DNA of 64,000 bases from UBA1731 sp964567665 (GTDB lineage: Bacteria; Verrucomicrobiota; Kiritimatiellia; RFP12; UBA1067): NCBI GenBank assembly GCA_964567665.1, contig CAZMNN010000008.1, forward strand, positions 19,324-83,323, given 5' to 3'. The position numbers and the translations under genes were made by a program. The notes below the pieces were generated by a model that saw only the letters and a program-made list of their open reading frames with translations, had not been told where the DNA came from and made no database searches. This document shows positions 18,501 through 27,280 of this stretch, piece after piece; position 1 is the first letter of the stretch, and each line of letters starts with the position of its first letter.

Positions 18501-19379
18501 GACCGCCCCCATCGGATGGCTGTCCTTGAAACCACCGACATCCTCCGCCTTGCCGGTGCTGACAAAACGCCGCCAGAAGCGGTCGATGCGCGTCCGCCAG
18601 TCTCCCGCGCCTATGTCGAATGCGGTCGTGACGTCGCCGATGCCGTTCCGGACGGCAAGCACCACGCGACCGCGAGTGTTGTCGGCCACTGAGACATCGC
18701 CGTCGCCGACGGAAATGCCGGCGAGCGCATCCGTCGAGATGCGGGCGTTGAGATTTGTCCGACTGTCGTTCGGACGCGGAAGCCCAACCGGCGACACGAG
18801 CAACCCCAGCACCGAAACCTTGACCGGGCCGGATGAAGGGTTCGTGAGCCGCCACCTGAAAAGCGCAGCGGGAATTCCGCTTGCGTCCGGATCTCCCTTC
18901 ACAAGCGGATTCATCGCCTCAAGCGTGGCGCATACCGGAACGGTCGGGTCGGACAGCTCCACCTGCGCCAACGGATAGGCGACCTGGAAGCGGCAGTTCG
19001 GGAATCGCGGGAATCCGTGGTTCAAGGCCGGAGAGCCGTATTCACCTTCGTAGAGAGAGGTGTCGATCGGGCCTTCAAGCAGACGCGCAGATACGTTCCC
19101 GGCGGAGTCTTCCGTCCGGATCCAGAATCCGCTTGCGACACCCTGCGAGTTCGGCATATAGCCCTTGGCGGGGATGTTGCGGATCTCCCAGTCGACCAGC
19201 GAACCGTTTCCGGAAAGCGATATCGTTCCCGTGCCGATTCCGCCGAGCGGCATCTTGATGCGGCGGAGATGCTCACCCGAATATGTCTTGAGGATAGGCC
19301 AATCCGACGCAGACGAGGCAGCTGCGTGCGTAATGCACGCCGACAGCGCTACGCCGATCAGCGGAATAAGTCTTTTCAT
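15588..19379 (-). CDS. Secreted fusion of a GH116-like glycosidase and a right-handed beta-helix domain
   Basis: 1263 residues from the ATG at 19379 (MKRLIPLIGVALSACITHA signal peptide). Residues about 30-815 match family GH116 (beta-glucosidase/beta-xylosidase, glucosylceramidase GBA2-like): N-terminal LPMGGIGTGTISLSGNGSLV, then GSCTHVWGYEHALIDIWPSL with the expected Glu nucleophile, and DKDGVMEGCQHNTMDVEYYG in the acid/base region. From about residue 820 a second module begins (KRYISEKSGDDAADGLTPQT), typical of secreted parallel beta-helix proteins. Its successive N-rich rungs (VTIDNIAVKYV, LTVSNCEFDWIGG, YVVTNSCFSQIYD) resemble pectate-lyase-like folds. The two parts probably attack or grip the same polymer. 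It has its own leaderless promoter and follows AT2 by 154 bases. Confidence 0.85.
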   Translation of the reverse strand: MKRLIPLIGVALSACITHAAASSASDWPILKTYSGEHLRRIKMPLGGIGTGTISLSGNGSLVDWEIRNIPAKGYMPNSQGVASGFWIRTEDSAGNVSARLLEGPIDTSLYEGEYGSPALNHGFPRFPNCRFQVAYPLAQVELSDPTVPVCATLEAMNPLVKGDPDASGIPAALFRWRLTNPSSGPVKVSVLGLLVSPVGLPRPNDSRTNLNARISTDALAGISVGDGDVSVADNTRGRVVLAVRNGIGDVTTAFDIGAGDWRTRIDRFWRRFVSTGKAEDVGGFKDSHPMGAVCVSFTLSAGETLRVPFVVGWRYPHRPTWWETFSDGAADVGNHYATVYPTADSAAERLLSGLEELEAKTVSFVREVLSVPAPDVVKEAALFNLSTFRTETCFRTADGHFFGWEGCADTQGSCYGSCTHVWGYEHALIDIWPSLAKDMTELQFGPQMDQNTGHISFRVGLPLATKARRTIACADGQMQCIIKAYENWRKTGDDAWMRGLYPKIRKAMEFCWIPGGWDADKDGVMEGCQHNTMDVEYYGPNPQMEFLYIAALKAIAAMADAVNDAPFARECRALAERGGAWTEKNLFNGEYYEHHVVPPKGPIADGISVGNAKDLSNPDFQLAAGCLVDQLLGDYASRHVGLGAVADEANAKTALKSILRLNSSSNVGATYNCGRDYAFPEEEALKMAWYPKGRMPEVPFPYYGENMTGFEYVVAASLAQRGDFSAAEKVVRDIRSRYDGRKRSPFNEAECGHHYVRALAAWTVLEAYRLSANAAFGVDAALEAIANSKDPYAAVRAQAAKRVAEILATPNRAVPADAPKRYISEKSGDDAADGLTPQTAWRTAARLEHENLAPGSFVLFERGGVYRGSVSVRSGVTYTAYGTGPKPCIFGSPADGADPAKWEQTENPRVWAYQMDTRDVGTLVFDGGAAHAIKILIRTDRKTGEKFNKYTGRPFNSYRDLDTDLHFWHDYYKGGTGKVYLYSETNPGVRFKSIEFNVKCHGFVIKGSNDVTIDNIAVKYVGAHGVSTWTCRNLTVSNCEFDWIGGSIQGEGVYGRDYPTRYGNGVEIYGGCDGYVVTNSCFSQIYDAGVTHQFGIPEPKGAERFDQKNVRYVDNVFDKCNYSIEYFLSMKHENPSRMENLLFAGNVMLDAGIGFCEQRPDRNEAAHIKSWQHGNRNRAKNYVVRGNILCASGDMLVQIWSGLKNEDGSSSMPTLMDNLFIGREGGQFGVISETSTGRETYGPVSQAYVDRFGTGNRCVFIGK

Positions 19380-19386
19380 GTCGGCA

Positions 19387-19392
19387 ATTATA
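19387..19392 (-). promoter_or_regulatory. -10 box of the GH116 fusion gene (leaderless)
   Basis: Minus-strand TATTG-TATAAT 7 bases from the ATG at 19379. The -35 region is not convincing. Confidence 0.6.
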
Positions 19393-19533
19393 CAATATCT
19401 GTGACTTGACATCTTTTAATGGTTCCCGTATTGTTGTTTCTCGATTTGCGTCCTCCGCGCCTTTGCGGCACTGCGTCAGGAACGGTCGGCGGCACACAGA
19501 TTGAGCAGTCCGTAAATGATCCTGTCCTTAGCG

Positions 19534-22500
19534 TCAACGGAGTGTAATGACCATCCCTCGCGGCGCAGCGTGGACCCAAAGCCCTTTCTCGCCGTTCCTC
19601 TCGAACAGGTAAAGCCCATTCTCGTACAATCTTCTGGATGCGTCCGTGACGATGAACTCCGGCGCAGGGACGTCTCCGGCAAAGCTGCCGACGGACATGA
19701 GCTTCCGCCATCCGCGAGCGCTGTTCGCATTCAGCCGCGTCGCATCCACCACCAGCTCCGCGCCAGGCGCGAACGTCAGGCTGTTCGTAACCGAGAGCAT
19801 GGCGGTGCCGAGGTCGGAGAGGTCGAACTTGAGCGTGGACGCCGTCTGGTTCGAAAGCACCATGTCGCTCACGACAAGCCTGCCGGTGACGATGTTTCCG
19901 GCGGCATCCTGCCACGCAGGAGCAAGCTCAACCGTGCCTACGCCGTCAGACCCGACAACAAGTCCGCTCTCTATCGTCGTCGTGCCGCCGGCGACGACCA
20001 TCGAGCCGACCGCCCCGCCGCCGAACGCAAGCGGCGGGCTTCTGAAGAACAACAGTCCGTACCCGCCATTGCCCGGATGCCGCTCAAACTCATTCGTGAC
20101 CGCGCCGCCGACAAAGAAACGGTTCTTCACCGTGGCCGTTCCGTTCGACACCACCCATGTTCCGGTGCCGCCGAACGCACCGACGCAGACGCGTGCGCGA
20201 TATGTCGAGGCCCCTCCGTCATAGATGGCACCGCAATCCCATGAGATCTCGCCGCCGGTCTGGACGAGACGACCCTCCGTGCCGCGTCCAAATCCGAGGG
20301 GGCTGTATGCTGGACCGATCCCCTTCACCAGTCCGCCGCTCACGTTCATGACGCCGCAGCAGTGGTTGAGATCCGATTCCCACTGCTGGGCATCGCCGAG
20401 TATGATGCCACCGCACAGCCCCGGATAGTTGTCGAACGACCAGCCCTTTGCCTCCAGTTTGCCGGCTGCCATGTTGACGGTTCCCGTGACCGCATACGGC
20501 GATTCAAGGAACGGGTCAAACAGATGCTTGGAGACGCCGCGTCTGCATGTGCCGACGGAAAGCCCCCAGTTTCCTGTCGTAAAGTACCCGTTGCTGATGT
20601 TCAGTTCGGCGTCTCCGGAAAGGTATCCGACCGATATGAGATCGGGCTTGCCGGACGGAAAATACTTCAATTCATTTGACAGATCATCTGATAAGCAGTC
20701 CAGCACAGCCCTGCCGCCGGGATATGCGGAATACAGGCAGAGATTCGCGAACTGACGGTTCTTGAGGGACGAATCTGACACTACAGAGACGGACATCCTT
20801 GCCGTTTCGCCCGGACCGTCAGGCGCAACGGCTGCGTAAGGCCCGCTTCCGCTGACATCCATCGTCACACCCGCATTGCCCTCGACGCGCCAGTCGCCGG
20901 TCACGAAAGTGTAGTTTGTCGGGACTGCCAACGTCGCATCCTGTCCGACAACCTCGACGGTGCCGCCGTTCAGGAAGAAATCGCCCTTTGAAGGCGGCAG
21001 CTTGAGCGAGCCAGACGTCACGCGCAACGTACCGCCCTTCTCGGACACATACCTTTTGACGCCATCTGTCGAGTGGGTGAAGTCTATGCCATTCTCGGCG
21101 ACAATGCGTCCGCCCGCGCCGACATCCATAGCCTTGTCCGCAAACGAGACCGCACCCTTGAACCTGACCGTCGCCGTCTCGCCATCCTGTCCGTTCATGA
21201 CCTCAAGGTAGGACGGAGCAATCTCGACGTCGGCTGGAACGGTTACCTCGTAGCTTTCTCCGGTGGCGGACACGGAAACCGTTGCTCCATCCCCCGGAAC
21301 GCCGTTCGGCGTCCACTTGTCGTCTTCGTTCCAGCTGCCGTTTACTGCGGCGGACCACACGACCTGATCTATTACAAGGTTGCCCTCAGAATCGAATGTC
21401 GCCGGCTTGCCGTTTACGGTGAGATAGTCCGGGCATCCACCGGCGAAATCCGTCACCTTGATGTGTGCGCCATTTCCGAGCCGGATGTTGATGAACCCGG
21501 AGACGCCAGACGCTTTCGCTACGGAGCCGATGGCAAGTTCCGCGTTGTCCGGAACCGCAATTGAGCATGATCCACCGGCGATGGTGATTGCCGGAATGTT
21601 CGAGACGGAATTGCCAAGCGTGACGTTCGCGCCGGACATCTTTACGGCGGTGAACTTTTCGGGAAGCGTGTTCAGTGTCACGGCATTTGCGAGTTCAAGG
21701 GTCATGCCGTTGTCGCCGCTCGCCGTTCCGCCGAACGTGATTCCGCTTGCGCCGCCGTCAAGCACAAACGCATCGCCTTCACCCTCGGCGGATACGTCAC
21801 CCGTGAGGACAAGCGCACCCGTTCCGCCGTTGCGGATCGTTGCGACAGTTCCACCCACGCCATTGTGGTGCGGCATCAGCACAATATCGCGGTCGCACGT
21901 CTCGCCGACTCCGGTGTTGACAAGCGTTCCGCCTGTTCCGACGAATGCAATCCATGTGCCGATGCCGAGGTTGGATTCCGTCGCGGCGCAGTTCTTGGCG
22001 CCGAACTTCGCAGCCTTGACGGTTATCAATCCACCTTCGGTATCAAGTCCCACAAGCATCGTCGCGCCTGAATACGTGTTTGACGAAGTCAATTCAACGA
22101 CGCCGCCGCCAAGACGTCGCCAGTCGTACGTCGGCTTGCCGAATCCCATTGCGTTGGAGAACCGTGCACCAGACTTCTCGCATCCGCCAAGCGGAACATC
22201 AATCTTCAAGGTGCTTTTATAGACCCAGAACATGTATGGATACCCTACTGTATCGATGCGCGCAACCTGCGGCAATGCACCTGCGCCCTCTATCACCGTA
22301 TTGCCTATCACTGAAAGAAGCGTTTTCTTGCCGTCACCGCCGCCATCGGCAACACCGAAGCCTTCGCATCCCGCAGGGATGACGATGCGCGAAAACGCAT
22401 CCGAACCTGTATGATTTACACTCCAATCTTTTGGCCTCCAGCGGTTGTTCACCGTCGCGCCCCCGATGTACGTGTCGCCTTTGTGGTTAAAATTGACGCG

Positions 22501-23106
22501 TTGAATGCAATACTCGTCCCCGCCGCCAAGAAGGCTGAACGATCCGTCGCCGCAAAGATTCAGATACGGCATGTTGTCCTTCCTCTCCGTAAGTTCCGCC
22601 CTGCGGATTTTGCTGCAGGCGTAGCCGTTGAAAACCATCTCTGCGGAAGCGGAATTGTTCGTGAGATACAGCGAGGGTACATTTTGAGTTGGTACGATTC
22701 CAAAATCAAGCGGACACATGAACGTCTGACGGTTGACGACATCCGCCTCCATGGATATGGATGCTCCGCTTTCGAGGAACAGCACGTTGCTGTCTCTCGT
22801 GATGAATGTGTATGCCGGTGTTGCCGCGCCGGAGAACCGGATCGTTTTTATGCCTGCCATGCCGTCTATGCTGACATTCGTGTGGGAGTTTGCGGCGACA
22901 GGCCCGAACACCGCAGTGTCTTCATTTCCTGCCACTGCACCCGGATAGGACTCCCTCTCCGTCCAGTTGTTCGGATCCGTCCAGCTGTCAGTGCTGCCAA
23001 ATCCCGACCAGTGCCAAACACCGGCGGACGCAATGTACACCGCCAACGGCGACAGCGCCGCCGCAAACATAATCGACCTGAACAAGTTTCCGTTCTTTCC
23101 GTTCAT
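19534..23106 (-). CDS. AT2: giant secreted beta-strand-repeat protein with C-terminal VITLR tail
   Basis: About 1190 residues from the ATG at 23106, chosen for AAGGAG upstream and the signal peptide that follows (FRSIMFAAALSPLAVYIASA). The long open frame upstream of this ATG is not needed. The body is repetitive beta structure with passenger-associated repeats such as GGVVELTSSNTYSGATMLVG, and WHWSGFGSTDSWTDPNNW near the start, a motif typical of these proteins in the PVC group. Further short repeats of Gly/Asn/Val type fill the rest. It ends GLWVHAAPRGMVITLR with Arg last. No barrel or membrane anchor is visible. Probably surface-exposed or secreted; paired with the GH116/beta-helix enzyme downstream. 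Confidence 0.85.
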   Translation of the reverse strand: MNGKNGNLFRSIMFAAALSPLAVYIASAGVWHWSGFGSTDSWTDPNNWTERESYPGAVAGNEDTAVFGPVAANSHTNVSIDGMAGIKTIRFSGAATPAYTFITRDSNVLFLESGASISMEADVVNRQTFMCPLDFGIVPTQNVPSLYLTNNSASAEMVFNGYACSKIRRAELTERKDNMPYLNLCGDGSFSLLGGGDEYCIQRVNFNHKGDTYIGGATVNNRWRPKDWSVNHTGSDAFSRIVIPAGCEGFGVADGGGDGKKTLLSVIGNTVIEGAGALPQVARIDTVGYPYMFWVYKSTLKIDVPLGGCEKSGARFSNAMGFGKPTYDWRRLGGGVVELTSSNTYSGATMLVGLDTEGGLITVKAAKFGAKNCAATESNLGIGTWIAFVGTGGTLVNTGVGETCDRDIVLMPHHNGVGGTVATIRNGGTGALVLTGDVSAEGEGDAFVLDGGASGITFGGTASGDNGMTLELANAVTLNTLPEKFTAVKMSGANVTLGNSVSNIPAITIAGGSCSIAVPDNAELAIGSVAKASGVSGFINIRLGNGAHIKVTDFAGGCPDYLTVNGKPATFDSEGNLVIDQVVWSAAVNGSWNEDDKWTPNGVPGDGATVSVSATGESYEVTVPADVEIAPSYLEVMNGQDGETATVRFKGAVSFADKAMDVGAGGRIVAENGIDFTHSTDGVKRYVSEKGGTLRVTSGSLKLPPSKGDFFLNGGTVEVVGQDATLAVPTNYTFVTGDWRVEGNAGVTMDVSGSGPYAAVAPDGPGETARMSVSVVSDSSLKNRQFANLCLYSAYPGGRAVLDCLSDDLSNELKYFPSGKPDLISVGYLSGDAELNISNGYFTTGNWGLSVGTCRRGVSKHLFDPFLESPYAVTGTVNMAAGKLEAKGWSFDNYPGLCGGIILGDAQQWESDLNHCCGVMNVSGGLVKGIGPAYSPLGFGRGTEGRLVQTGGEISWDCGAIYDGGASTYRARVCVGAFGGTGTWVVSNGTATVKNRFFVGGAVTNEFERHPGNGGYGLLFFRSPPLAFGGGAVGSMVVAGGTTTIESGLVVGSDGVGTVELAPAWQDAAGNIVTGRLVVSDMVLSNQTASTLKFDLSDLGTAMLSVTNSLTFAPGAELVVDATRLNANSARGWRKLMSVGSFAGDVPAPEFIVTDASRRLYENGLYLFERNGEKGLWVHAAPRGMVITLR

Positions 23107-23168
23107 TGAGTTCTCCTTGTGTTGCCGCAGGAGACACCCGCATCCGCAGGGCATCTCAAACGCGGCGG

Positions 23169-23220
23169 ATTGTATCAAATGTCTCCAAGGCATACAACTG
23201 CCAATAAATGTTTTTTTTTT
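23169..23220 (-). promoter_or_regulatory. AT2 promoter with upstream A10 tract
   Basis: Minus-strand TTTGA-TACAAT (box 23169-23174), with TTGTAT (23192-23197) at a 17-base spacing. An A10 run (23211-23220) lies upstream of the -35 rather than in the spacer, so here it would act as an UP-element-like tract. The -10 context CATTTGATACAATC is identical to that of AT3. Leader about 56 bases. Confidence 0.55.
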
Positions 23221-23346
23221 GCACGGAATGTCATTTATTTCCGGAGTGCGTTTTGCCTTTGTTTTCAAGGGTGAGATGCGACTCCACACTCAAGAAACGG
23301 GCGGCGCCGAGGTTGACGCAAGCCCGCATTCCGGCGCGGTTTGTGG

Positions 23347-23352
23347 TACAAT
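23347..23352 (+). promoter_or_regulatory. Possible -10 box of the alpha-galactosidase-like gene
   Basis: TGTGG-TACAAT about 28 bases upstream of the ATG at 23381, with GAAAGG as ribosome site. No good -35 box at the expected distance. Divergent from the AT2 promoter about 130 bases away. Confidence 0.45.
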
Positions 23353-23380
23353 CGCCGCCTCATTCAAAATGAAAGGTCAT

Positions 23381-25618
23381 ATGATACATAGATTGCTTGT
23401 GTTTGTCTGTTCACTTTCTGCGGTCGCCGCCGTGGCCGATGTTTCGTTTACGGCCGGTGAATGGGACATTGCGTTCAAGGAATCCAGTTCCACGCTTACG
23501 CTCTCTCACAGCGCATCAGGAACATCAATTTCCGGCACACTGTCATTCATGGGTCCGCCCCGCGCAACTGATGCCGAAGCGGCGGCTACGGAGAAATGGC
23601 GCATCGAAGATCCGCGTGACGGCGCCGCAAAGCGTCTTGCGATAGTCGATACGCACGACAATGCGCAGGGCTATGTCACATTCCCGTCAAACGGCGGCAG
23701 GGTATCGATATGCGTCTATCACCGCACAGCGCTGGCGTATCAGGGCGAACTTCGCTATGGCGGCACCGTGCGCGGACGCGATGACGCATTCCCTGCGCGG
23801 ACGCGCCCGCAGACTGGCGAGCGTGTGCTGCAGCTTTCATCCGGTGATGCGGAATCGACGCACAACGACACCCTGTTCTCCGCCGCAAACGACGAAGTGC
23901 TCCAGTTCCGTGCGGGACGTCTGCGCATCGGATCGGCGGATGCCGACGGCATTCGTCCGTTCGAGATGTCCGGCCGCATCACAGAGGCTGCGGAATCGGA
24001 ATTCTCCATCAACGTGGAACGCGACTACTACCGCAGCCGCTGGGTGCCGTACTACACGCCGATAGACCGGAAGCGCAGTCCCAAACCGCCGACCGGCTGG
24101 ATGAGCTGGAACATCTATTTCGACAAGGCCGGCTCGAAGGAGAATCTGGACGAGGCGCGTCTCGGCGCAAAATATCTCAAACCGTTCGGGCTTGAGTTCT
24201 GGTCAATCGAGAGCTGGCAGGAAAACTCAAGCGAACTGCCCGTCTCCAAGTTCCACAACATGAACCTTGAAAACCATCCGGAGCAGTTCCCGGAGGGCAT
24301 GAAATGGCTTGCCGGTGAAATCCGCAAACTCGGATTTCGCCCTGGCCTTTGGATGGCGCCGTTCGGCACAGGCAGCACGAATTTCTACAAAGCGCACCAT
24401 GATTGGTTTCTGCACGACAGCTCGGGCCGTCCTCTCGGATGCTGGAACGGCAAGTTCACGCTCGACCCCACCGTTCCGGCGGCGCGTGACCATCTGCGCT
24501 CAATCTTCAGCAAGGCTTCGCACGACTGGGGATACGAGTTCTTCAAGATTGACGGCATGAGCGGACGCAACCACGGATACTGCGCACACATGTACGAACG
24601 TCCCGAAGTCCGCAAATGCTTCAGCGATCCTTCCTGTCCAAATCCGTTTGAGCTGTGCGTGAAGGCGTTCCGCGAAGGCATTGGGGATGATCGCGTGTTC
24701 CTCGCCTGCCAAGGGCATTTCACCGGCGCGGAGGCTGCATATGCCGACGCTTCCCGCACAGGTGCAGACATCGTTCATCCCAACCAGCCGGTCAAGTGGT
24801 CAAACCTGATGCTTCAGGCACGATGCACGATCAACCAGATTTTCGCGCACAACGTCGTGTTCTGGGCCGATCCAGACTGCATGATGATCAGCGACAAGGC
24901 ACTCGCGGATGAACAGGCCAGGGTCGAGGCGACGATAGTCTCGCTTCCCGGACAGCAGATGTTCGCGGGCGACAAGCTCGGCGAACTCGCCCCCTCTCGC
25001 ATCAGGATGCTTCAGCAGGCGCTGCCCGTGTGCGATGTTCGCCCCGGTTCGCTCTATCCGCAGTTCGGCCATCTTCCGGTATGGAACCTCCATCTGAAGC
25101 GTCCGTTCGGCGATTGGCATGTTGTCGCGCTCTTCAACTGGAAGGACGTGCCGGAGGAGGTCGGCTTCGACTGGGCGGAAATCGGAGAACCCGAAAATCG
25201 CGCATTTTCCTGCTGGGAGTTCTGGACGGAGACATGGCATGGGGTGAACAGCAAAAGGTTCGCCATCCAGATTCCGCCGCGAAGCGTACGCCTCGTCGCG
25301 ATGCAGCCGACCGCCGCACATCCGCACTTCGTGACGAGCGACCGCCACATGACGCAGGGCGGTGTCGAACTGAAGGGTCAATCGTGGAACGATAACGTCC
25401 TTTCAGCAACGATCGAGGTGATTGGCGGCTTCCCGCTTACAGCCAGATTTGCAGTTCCTGAGGGATTCGAGTTCGACGGAATCTCCGTGCCGGACGGCGT
25501 AGCGGCGACGTGCCGCACCGAATCCGGCGGACAGATCCTTGCCGTCTCGTTCACCTCCGCAACGACAACGGACGTAGAGGCAAAGTTGAAGTTCCGAAAT
25601 AGGCAGATTCAGAGATAG
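23381..25618 (+). CDS. Secreted alpha-galactosidase-like glycosidase (GH27/GH36 clan D)
   Basis: 745 residues from the ATG at 23381, preceded by GAAAGG and followed by a signal peptide (MIHRLLVFVCSLSAVAAVA). An N-terminal beta-sandwich (about 20-225) leads into a TIM barrel with clan GH-D features: PPTGWMSWNIYFDKAGSKEN, then LGFRPGLWMAPFG, and YEFFKIDGMSG, where the Asp is the expected nucleophile. HNVVFWADPDCMMI matches the late barrel strand holding the acid/base region. The C-terminal part is beta-sandwich. The likely reaction is removal of alpha-linked galactose or a related sugar. It is the only complete plus-strand gene in the window and diverges from AT2, which may let the two share regulatory DNA. 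Confidence 0.85.
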   Translation: MIHRLLVFVCSLSAVAAVADVSFTAGEWDIAFKESSSTLTLSHSASGTSISGTLSFMGPPRATDAEAAATEKWRIEDPRDGAAKRLAIVDTHDNAQGYVTFPSNGGRVSICVYHRTALAYQGELRYGGTVRGRDDAFPARTRPQTGERVLQLSSGDAESTHNDTLFSAANDEVLQFRAGRLRIGSADADGIRPFEMSGRITEAAESEFSINVERDYYRSRWVPYYTPIDRKRSPKPPTGWMSWNIYFDKAGSKENLDEARLGAKYLKPFGLEFWSIESWQENSSELPVSKFHNMNLENHPEQFPEGMKWLAGEIRKLGFRPGLWMAPFGTGSTNFYKAHHDWFLHDSSGRPLGCWNGKFTLDPTVPAARDHLRSIFSKASHDWGYEFFKIDGMSGRNHGYCAHMYERPEVRKCFSDPSCPNPFELCVKAFREGIGDDRVFLACQGHFTGAEAAYADASRTGADIVHPNQPVKWSNLMLQARCTINQIFAHNVVFWADPDCMMISDKALADEQARVEATIVSLPGQQMFAGDKLGELAPSRIRMLQQALPVCDVRPGSLYPQFGHLPVWNLHLKRPFGDWHVVALFNWKDVPEEVGFDWAEIGEPENRAFSCWEFWTETWHGVNSKRFAIQIPPRSVRLVAMQPTAAHPHFVTSDRHMTQGGVELKGQSWNDNVLSATIEVIGGFPLTARFAVPEGFEFDGISVPDGVAATCRTESGGQILAVSFTSATTTDVEAKLKFRNRQIQR

Positions 25619-25634
25619 GCTGATTCAACAAATT

Positions 25635-25691
25635 GATTTTCGATTTGGCGATCCGTCGATTTTTCCATTCACTTCTCAACAATCGAAAATC
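25635..25691. repeat. Inverted repeat between convergent genes
   Basis: The 11-mer GATTTTCGATT (25635-25645) is repeated in inverse form at 25681-25691, with 35 bases between. It lies between the stops of the alpha-galactosidase-like gene and the GH5 gene, so it could end transcription from either side. The right arm, CAATCGAAAATCGGCGAA, recurs in slightly changed form near 31462-31479. Confidence 0.4.
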
Positions 25692-25745
25692 GGCGAACGC
25701 CTCTTCCAACTAAGCCATTCATTCGATTAAAGCCCTGAACCGTTT

Positions 25746-27275
25746 TCAATAGCGCATCAAGAGATCCAGCATCTCGCGATCAAGCTTGTGTCCACGCCAG
25801 TCCTCGTAATCTACGTCCCGGCGGTTCGAGTCCATCACGCCCGTCTCGCCGCGAAGCTGCCAGACCGCCCATCCCATGCCGCGCTCCTTGAAGAGCTGCA
25901 GATAGTCCTCCAATAGCGCGAGGTGGATGTTGTGGGGCGTGTTGTTCTCTGCGCCGAATTCGCCGCAGAACGCGAACACGCCCTTTGAAATTGCATCATC
26001 CCAGGGACGGATCACCCCACGGTAGAGATATTCCTTGCCGGGATCGCGGTAGCGGATTGGCGACCAGGATCCGTCCACTTCAACAGGGAAGAACCCCTTC
26101 GCCTCGCCAGCCCAGCCTTTGAGCCGCTGGCTGAAGTTGACCGGCGGCGCGAAGCGGTTGTAGAACGGCAGCGTGACCCGCCGCGTCCCGTCGGTGGACG
26201 CATAGTCAATCGCCCGAAGATTGCACCAGTCCCCCGACTCGCAGACGATCACGACCGAATGTTCGCCGGCCGGGACGTCGAAGCTCCACGTGCCGACGTA
26301 GTTTCCCTGCGATATCTGCCACTGTGGAAAGTACTTCACGTCCCGCCAAAGCGCATCGCCCTCCTGCGGTCGCAGGTCAAGTCGCGCAAGCTCGTTCGTG
26401 CCGGACGTCGCCGTGAGCGTACAGTGCGAGGAGACGCGGTCTGGGCGGATCATGAAGCGTCCAGGGCCATAGACCGTGAGTGTCAACGGCGCGGCAAGAT
26501 GCGGCTTGCTGCGCCCCGCGAGGACGCCGGCCGGCGCAAAGCCGTTGAGCGGCCACTGCGGCAGGGGCTGCGGGCGGCCATCCTTTTCCGCCTTCCACCA
26601 CGAGACCTCCTCCGGCAGGTAGCCACGCGTCGCCTGTCCGAGATCCGTACGGCCGAAGAGCGCCGCGCACGGATGCCGGTCTCCGCCCATCGCGTCCACG
26701 ACGACGAACCGATCGGGAGAAACGGCGCGAATCACGTCCGTCACCGCCGTCATCACCCGTGCGTACGTCGCCTCAGGGATGTCGCCGGGCGGCTCGTTGA
26801 CGGGATTGAACGACAGGCAGTCGGCCGGTACGTTGCGATATCGCTCGGCAATGAACCGCCAGTGCTTCTGGAACACGCGCTCGGCCTCGGCACTCGCCCA
26901 GAGGGATTCCGGCTCCGGCTTGCCGCCGGCAACCGTGTAGCCAGGTGCACGGTGAAGGTTCACCATGATGTGAACGCCGTACCTGCGTCCAAGTTCAACC
27001 GCCCGATCCAGAAACGCGAACTTCTCCAGGTCGATCGACTCCCAGTCATCCGGATTCGCAAGCCAACGCCGATAGCTGAGCGGCAGACGCGCGAAATTGA
27101 AGCCGAACTCGCGCATGAACGCAAAGTCATTCTCGGAATATTCGATCCAACCGTCTCGCCAATGTCTGTCCTGAAGGTTGAAGCCGCGCCAACGCTCCGC
27201 AGGCCGCCATGCCGCAACCGAAACGGAGACGAGCGCATATGCGAAAATGCCTGTCAGGGAAAGGCGTATGTTCAT
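25746..27275 (-). CDS. Secreted GH5-family glycosidase with a domain inserted in the barrel
   Basis: 509 residues from the ATG at 27275; signal peptide MNIRLSLTGIFAYALVSVSVAA. GH5 (cellulase-type TIM barrel) is recognised from RGFNLQDRHW, GFNFARLPLSYRRW, LHRAPGYTV, LSFNPVNEPPGDIPE with the acid/base Glu near residue 161, and VFAFCGEFGAEN with the nucleophile Glu near 440. Between about residues 222 and 395, after PLPQWPLNGF and before FFPVEVDGSW, a beta-sandwich-like segment of about 170 residues interrupts the barrel (FSFDVPAGE-type strands, YVGTWSFDVPAGEHSVVIV). The stop of AT3 lies 5 bases before this ATG, and the ribosome site GAGGTGA is made by the last AT3 codons, so translation is coupled. 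Confidence 0.88.
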   Translation of the reverse strand: MNIRLSLTGIFAYALVSVSVAAWRPAERWRGFNLQDRHWRDGWIEYSENDFAFMREFGFNFARLPLSYRRWLANPDDWESIDLEKFAFLDRAVELGRRYGVHIMVNLHRAPGYTVAGGKPEPESLWASAEAERVFQKHWRFIAERYRNVPADCLSFNPVNEPPGDIPEATYARVMTAVTDVIRAVSPDRFVVVDAMGGDRHPCAALFGRTDLGQATRGYLPEEVSWWKAEKDGRPQPLPQWPLNGFAPAGVLAGRSKPHLAAPLTLTVYGPGRFMIRPDRVSSHCTLTATSGTNELARLDLRPQEGDALWRDVKYFPQWQISQGNYVGTWSFDVPAGEHSVVIVCESGDWCNLRAIDYASTDGTRRVTLPFYNRFAPPVNFSQRLKGWAGEAKGFFPVEVDGSWSPIRYRDPGKEYLYRGVIRPWDDAISKGVFAFCGEFGAENNTPHNIHLALLEDYLQLFKERGMGWAVWQLRGETGVMDSNRRDVDYEDWRGHKLDREMLDLLMRY

Positions 27276-27280
27276 TTCGA

